From the NCBI RefSeq assembly GCF_016918015.1, contig NZ_JAERMK010000019.1, positions 53,828-117,827 on the forward strand: a DNA stretch of 64,000 nt. The letters run 5' to 3'. Below, one piece after another: positions 63,664 to 64,000 of the stretch. The notes under the pieces were generated by a model. It was not told the DNA's origin and made no database searches. It was given only the letters and a program-made list of their open reading frames with translations. Origin of the DNA: Glycomyces sp. YM15 (GTDB lineage: Bacteria; Actinomycetota; Actinomycetes; Mycobacteriales; Micromonosporaceae). The position numbers and the translations under genes were made by a program. Positions within the stretch are counted from its first letter, which is position 1; every line of letters starts with the position of its first letter.

Positions 63664-64000
63664 CTTGCGAACCCCGTTTCCAAGTACCGTAAATTTGTCT
63701 TTGCCCGAGGGGGAAACGGACAGGAAAGCCGAAAGGCCCTGGCCCGGAACCAAAAGGGTAAAACTCCGAACGAATCGATCGGGGGGCCAAAACGGCCCGA
63801 AAACCGGTCTGGTAAGTTACTGGAGCCGCTCCGGTCGGAGAGGAACTTCCAAGAAGTTTCAGATCTGATCAGTGCGTGTTGTTTGAGAACTCAACAGGGT
63901 GTTTGGATGGTCAGCGTGCGGGCTGATCGAGGTCGCTGGACAAGGTTTCGGCGGTTCTTGGTTGGTACTGTTTTTGACTGTCTTTTCCTTGGGACACTTG
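63664..64000 (+). promoter_or_regulatory. rRNA operon promoter and leader (16S gene just outside)
   Basis: Candidate promoter elements TTGCGA (about 63664), TAAATT and a stronger GGTAAGTTAC at 63811-63820 are followed by GTTGTTTGAGAACTCAAC (about 63879), the sequence typical of the actinobacterial rRNA leader involved in processing/antitermination. The window ends before the 16S start. No ORF of quality lies here. Confidence 0.75.

Overview
The window is high-GC, GC3-biased DNA from an actinomycete. WhiB7/WblC, an UvrD2-type helicase with a tetracysteine knuckle and HRDC end, mycoredoxin, a DUF5679 zinc ribbon, a UPF0182 membrane protein, an XRE-DUF5753/DUF397 pair, PASTA kinase, many apparently leaderless starts and direct-repeat PHO boxes all point there. 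A Glycomycetaceae-like genus is a guess from overall gene content and cannot be proved from the sequence. The last 400 bases look like the leader of an rRNA operon whose 16S gene lies just outside.

Left part (1-30,012) is accessory. It opens with the 3' two-thirds of a single-chain Type ISP restriction-modification enzyme facing a convergent McrBC (Type IV) pair, a small defence island. Next come an uncharacterised 647-aa protein, a GNAT acetyltransferase divergent from a zinc-knuckle TetR regulator, an alpha/beta hydrolase and a secreted GH5 cellulase. The largest element is a polymorphic toxin locus at 14.8-27.6 kb: a 2014-aa secreted DNRLRE/LamG protein, a 2059-aa RHS/YD-repeat protein with an AT-richer C-terminal toxin tip, a probable immunity protein, and a 47-aa third ORF; the last three are chained by ATGA overlaps. 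A HEAT-repeat membrane protein and tRNA-Trp close this part.

Middle part (30-52 kb) is conserved core: metNIQ behind a cysteine-rich leader peptide; two M16 peptidases (one active, one lacking the metal motif) with a NudC-like Nudix protein; an EamA exporter behind a terminator-type leader; mycoredoxin; uvrD2; whiB7 behind a 128-codon upstream ORF that runs through an intrinsic terminator; AarF-type kinase; DUF5679; YgjP-type metallopeptidase; DUF2342 protein; PDZ-Lon-like membrane protease; UPF0182; and a PknB-like kinase. A family of short hairpin repeats is scattered between some of these genes.

Right part (52-64 kb) has an XRE/DUF397 pair, a CDF metal exporter, a small membrane protein, a four-helix DUF/phage-holin-like membrane protein, and the phosphate system. 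pstSCA is on the minus strand and pstB is alone on the plus strand, facing pstA tail to tail; each unit has its own PHO box with the same distance to its -10 box. phoU, a Gly/Asp-rich membrane-anchored protein, tRNA-Lys, obg and the rRNA leader follow. No CRISPR array, transposase or integrase was seen.
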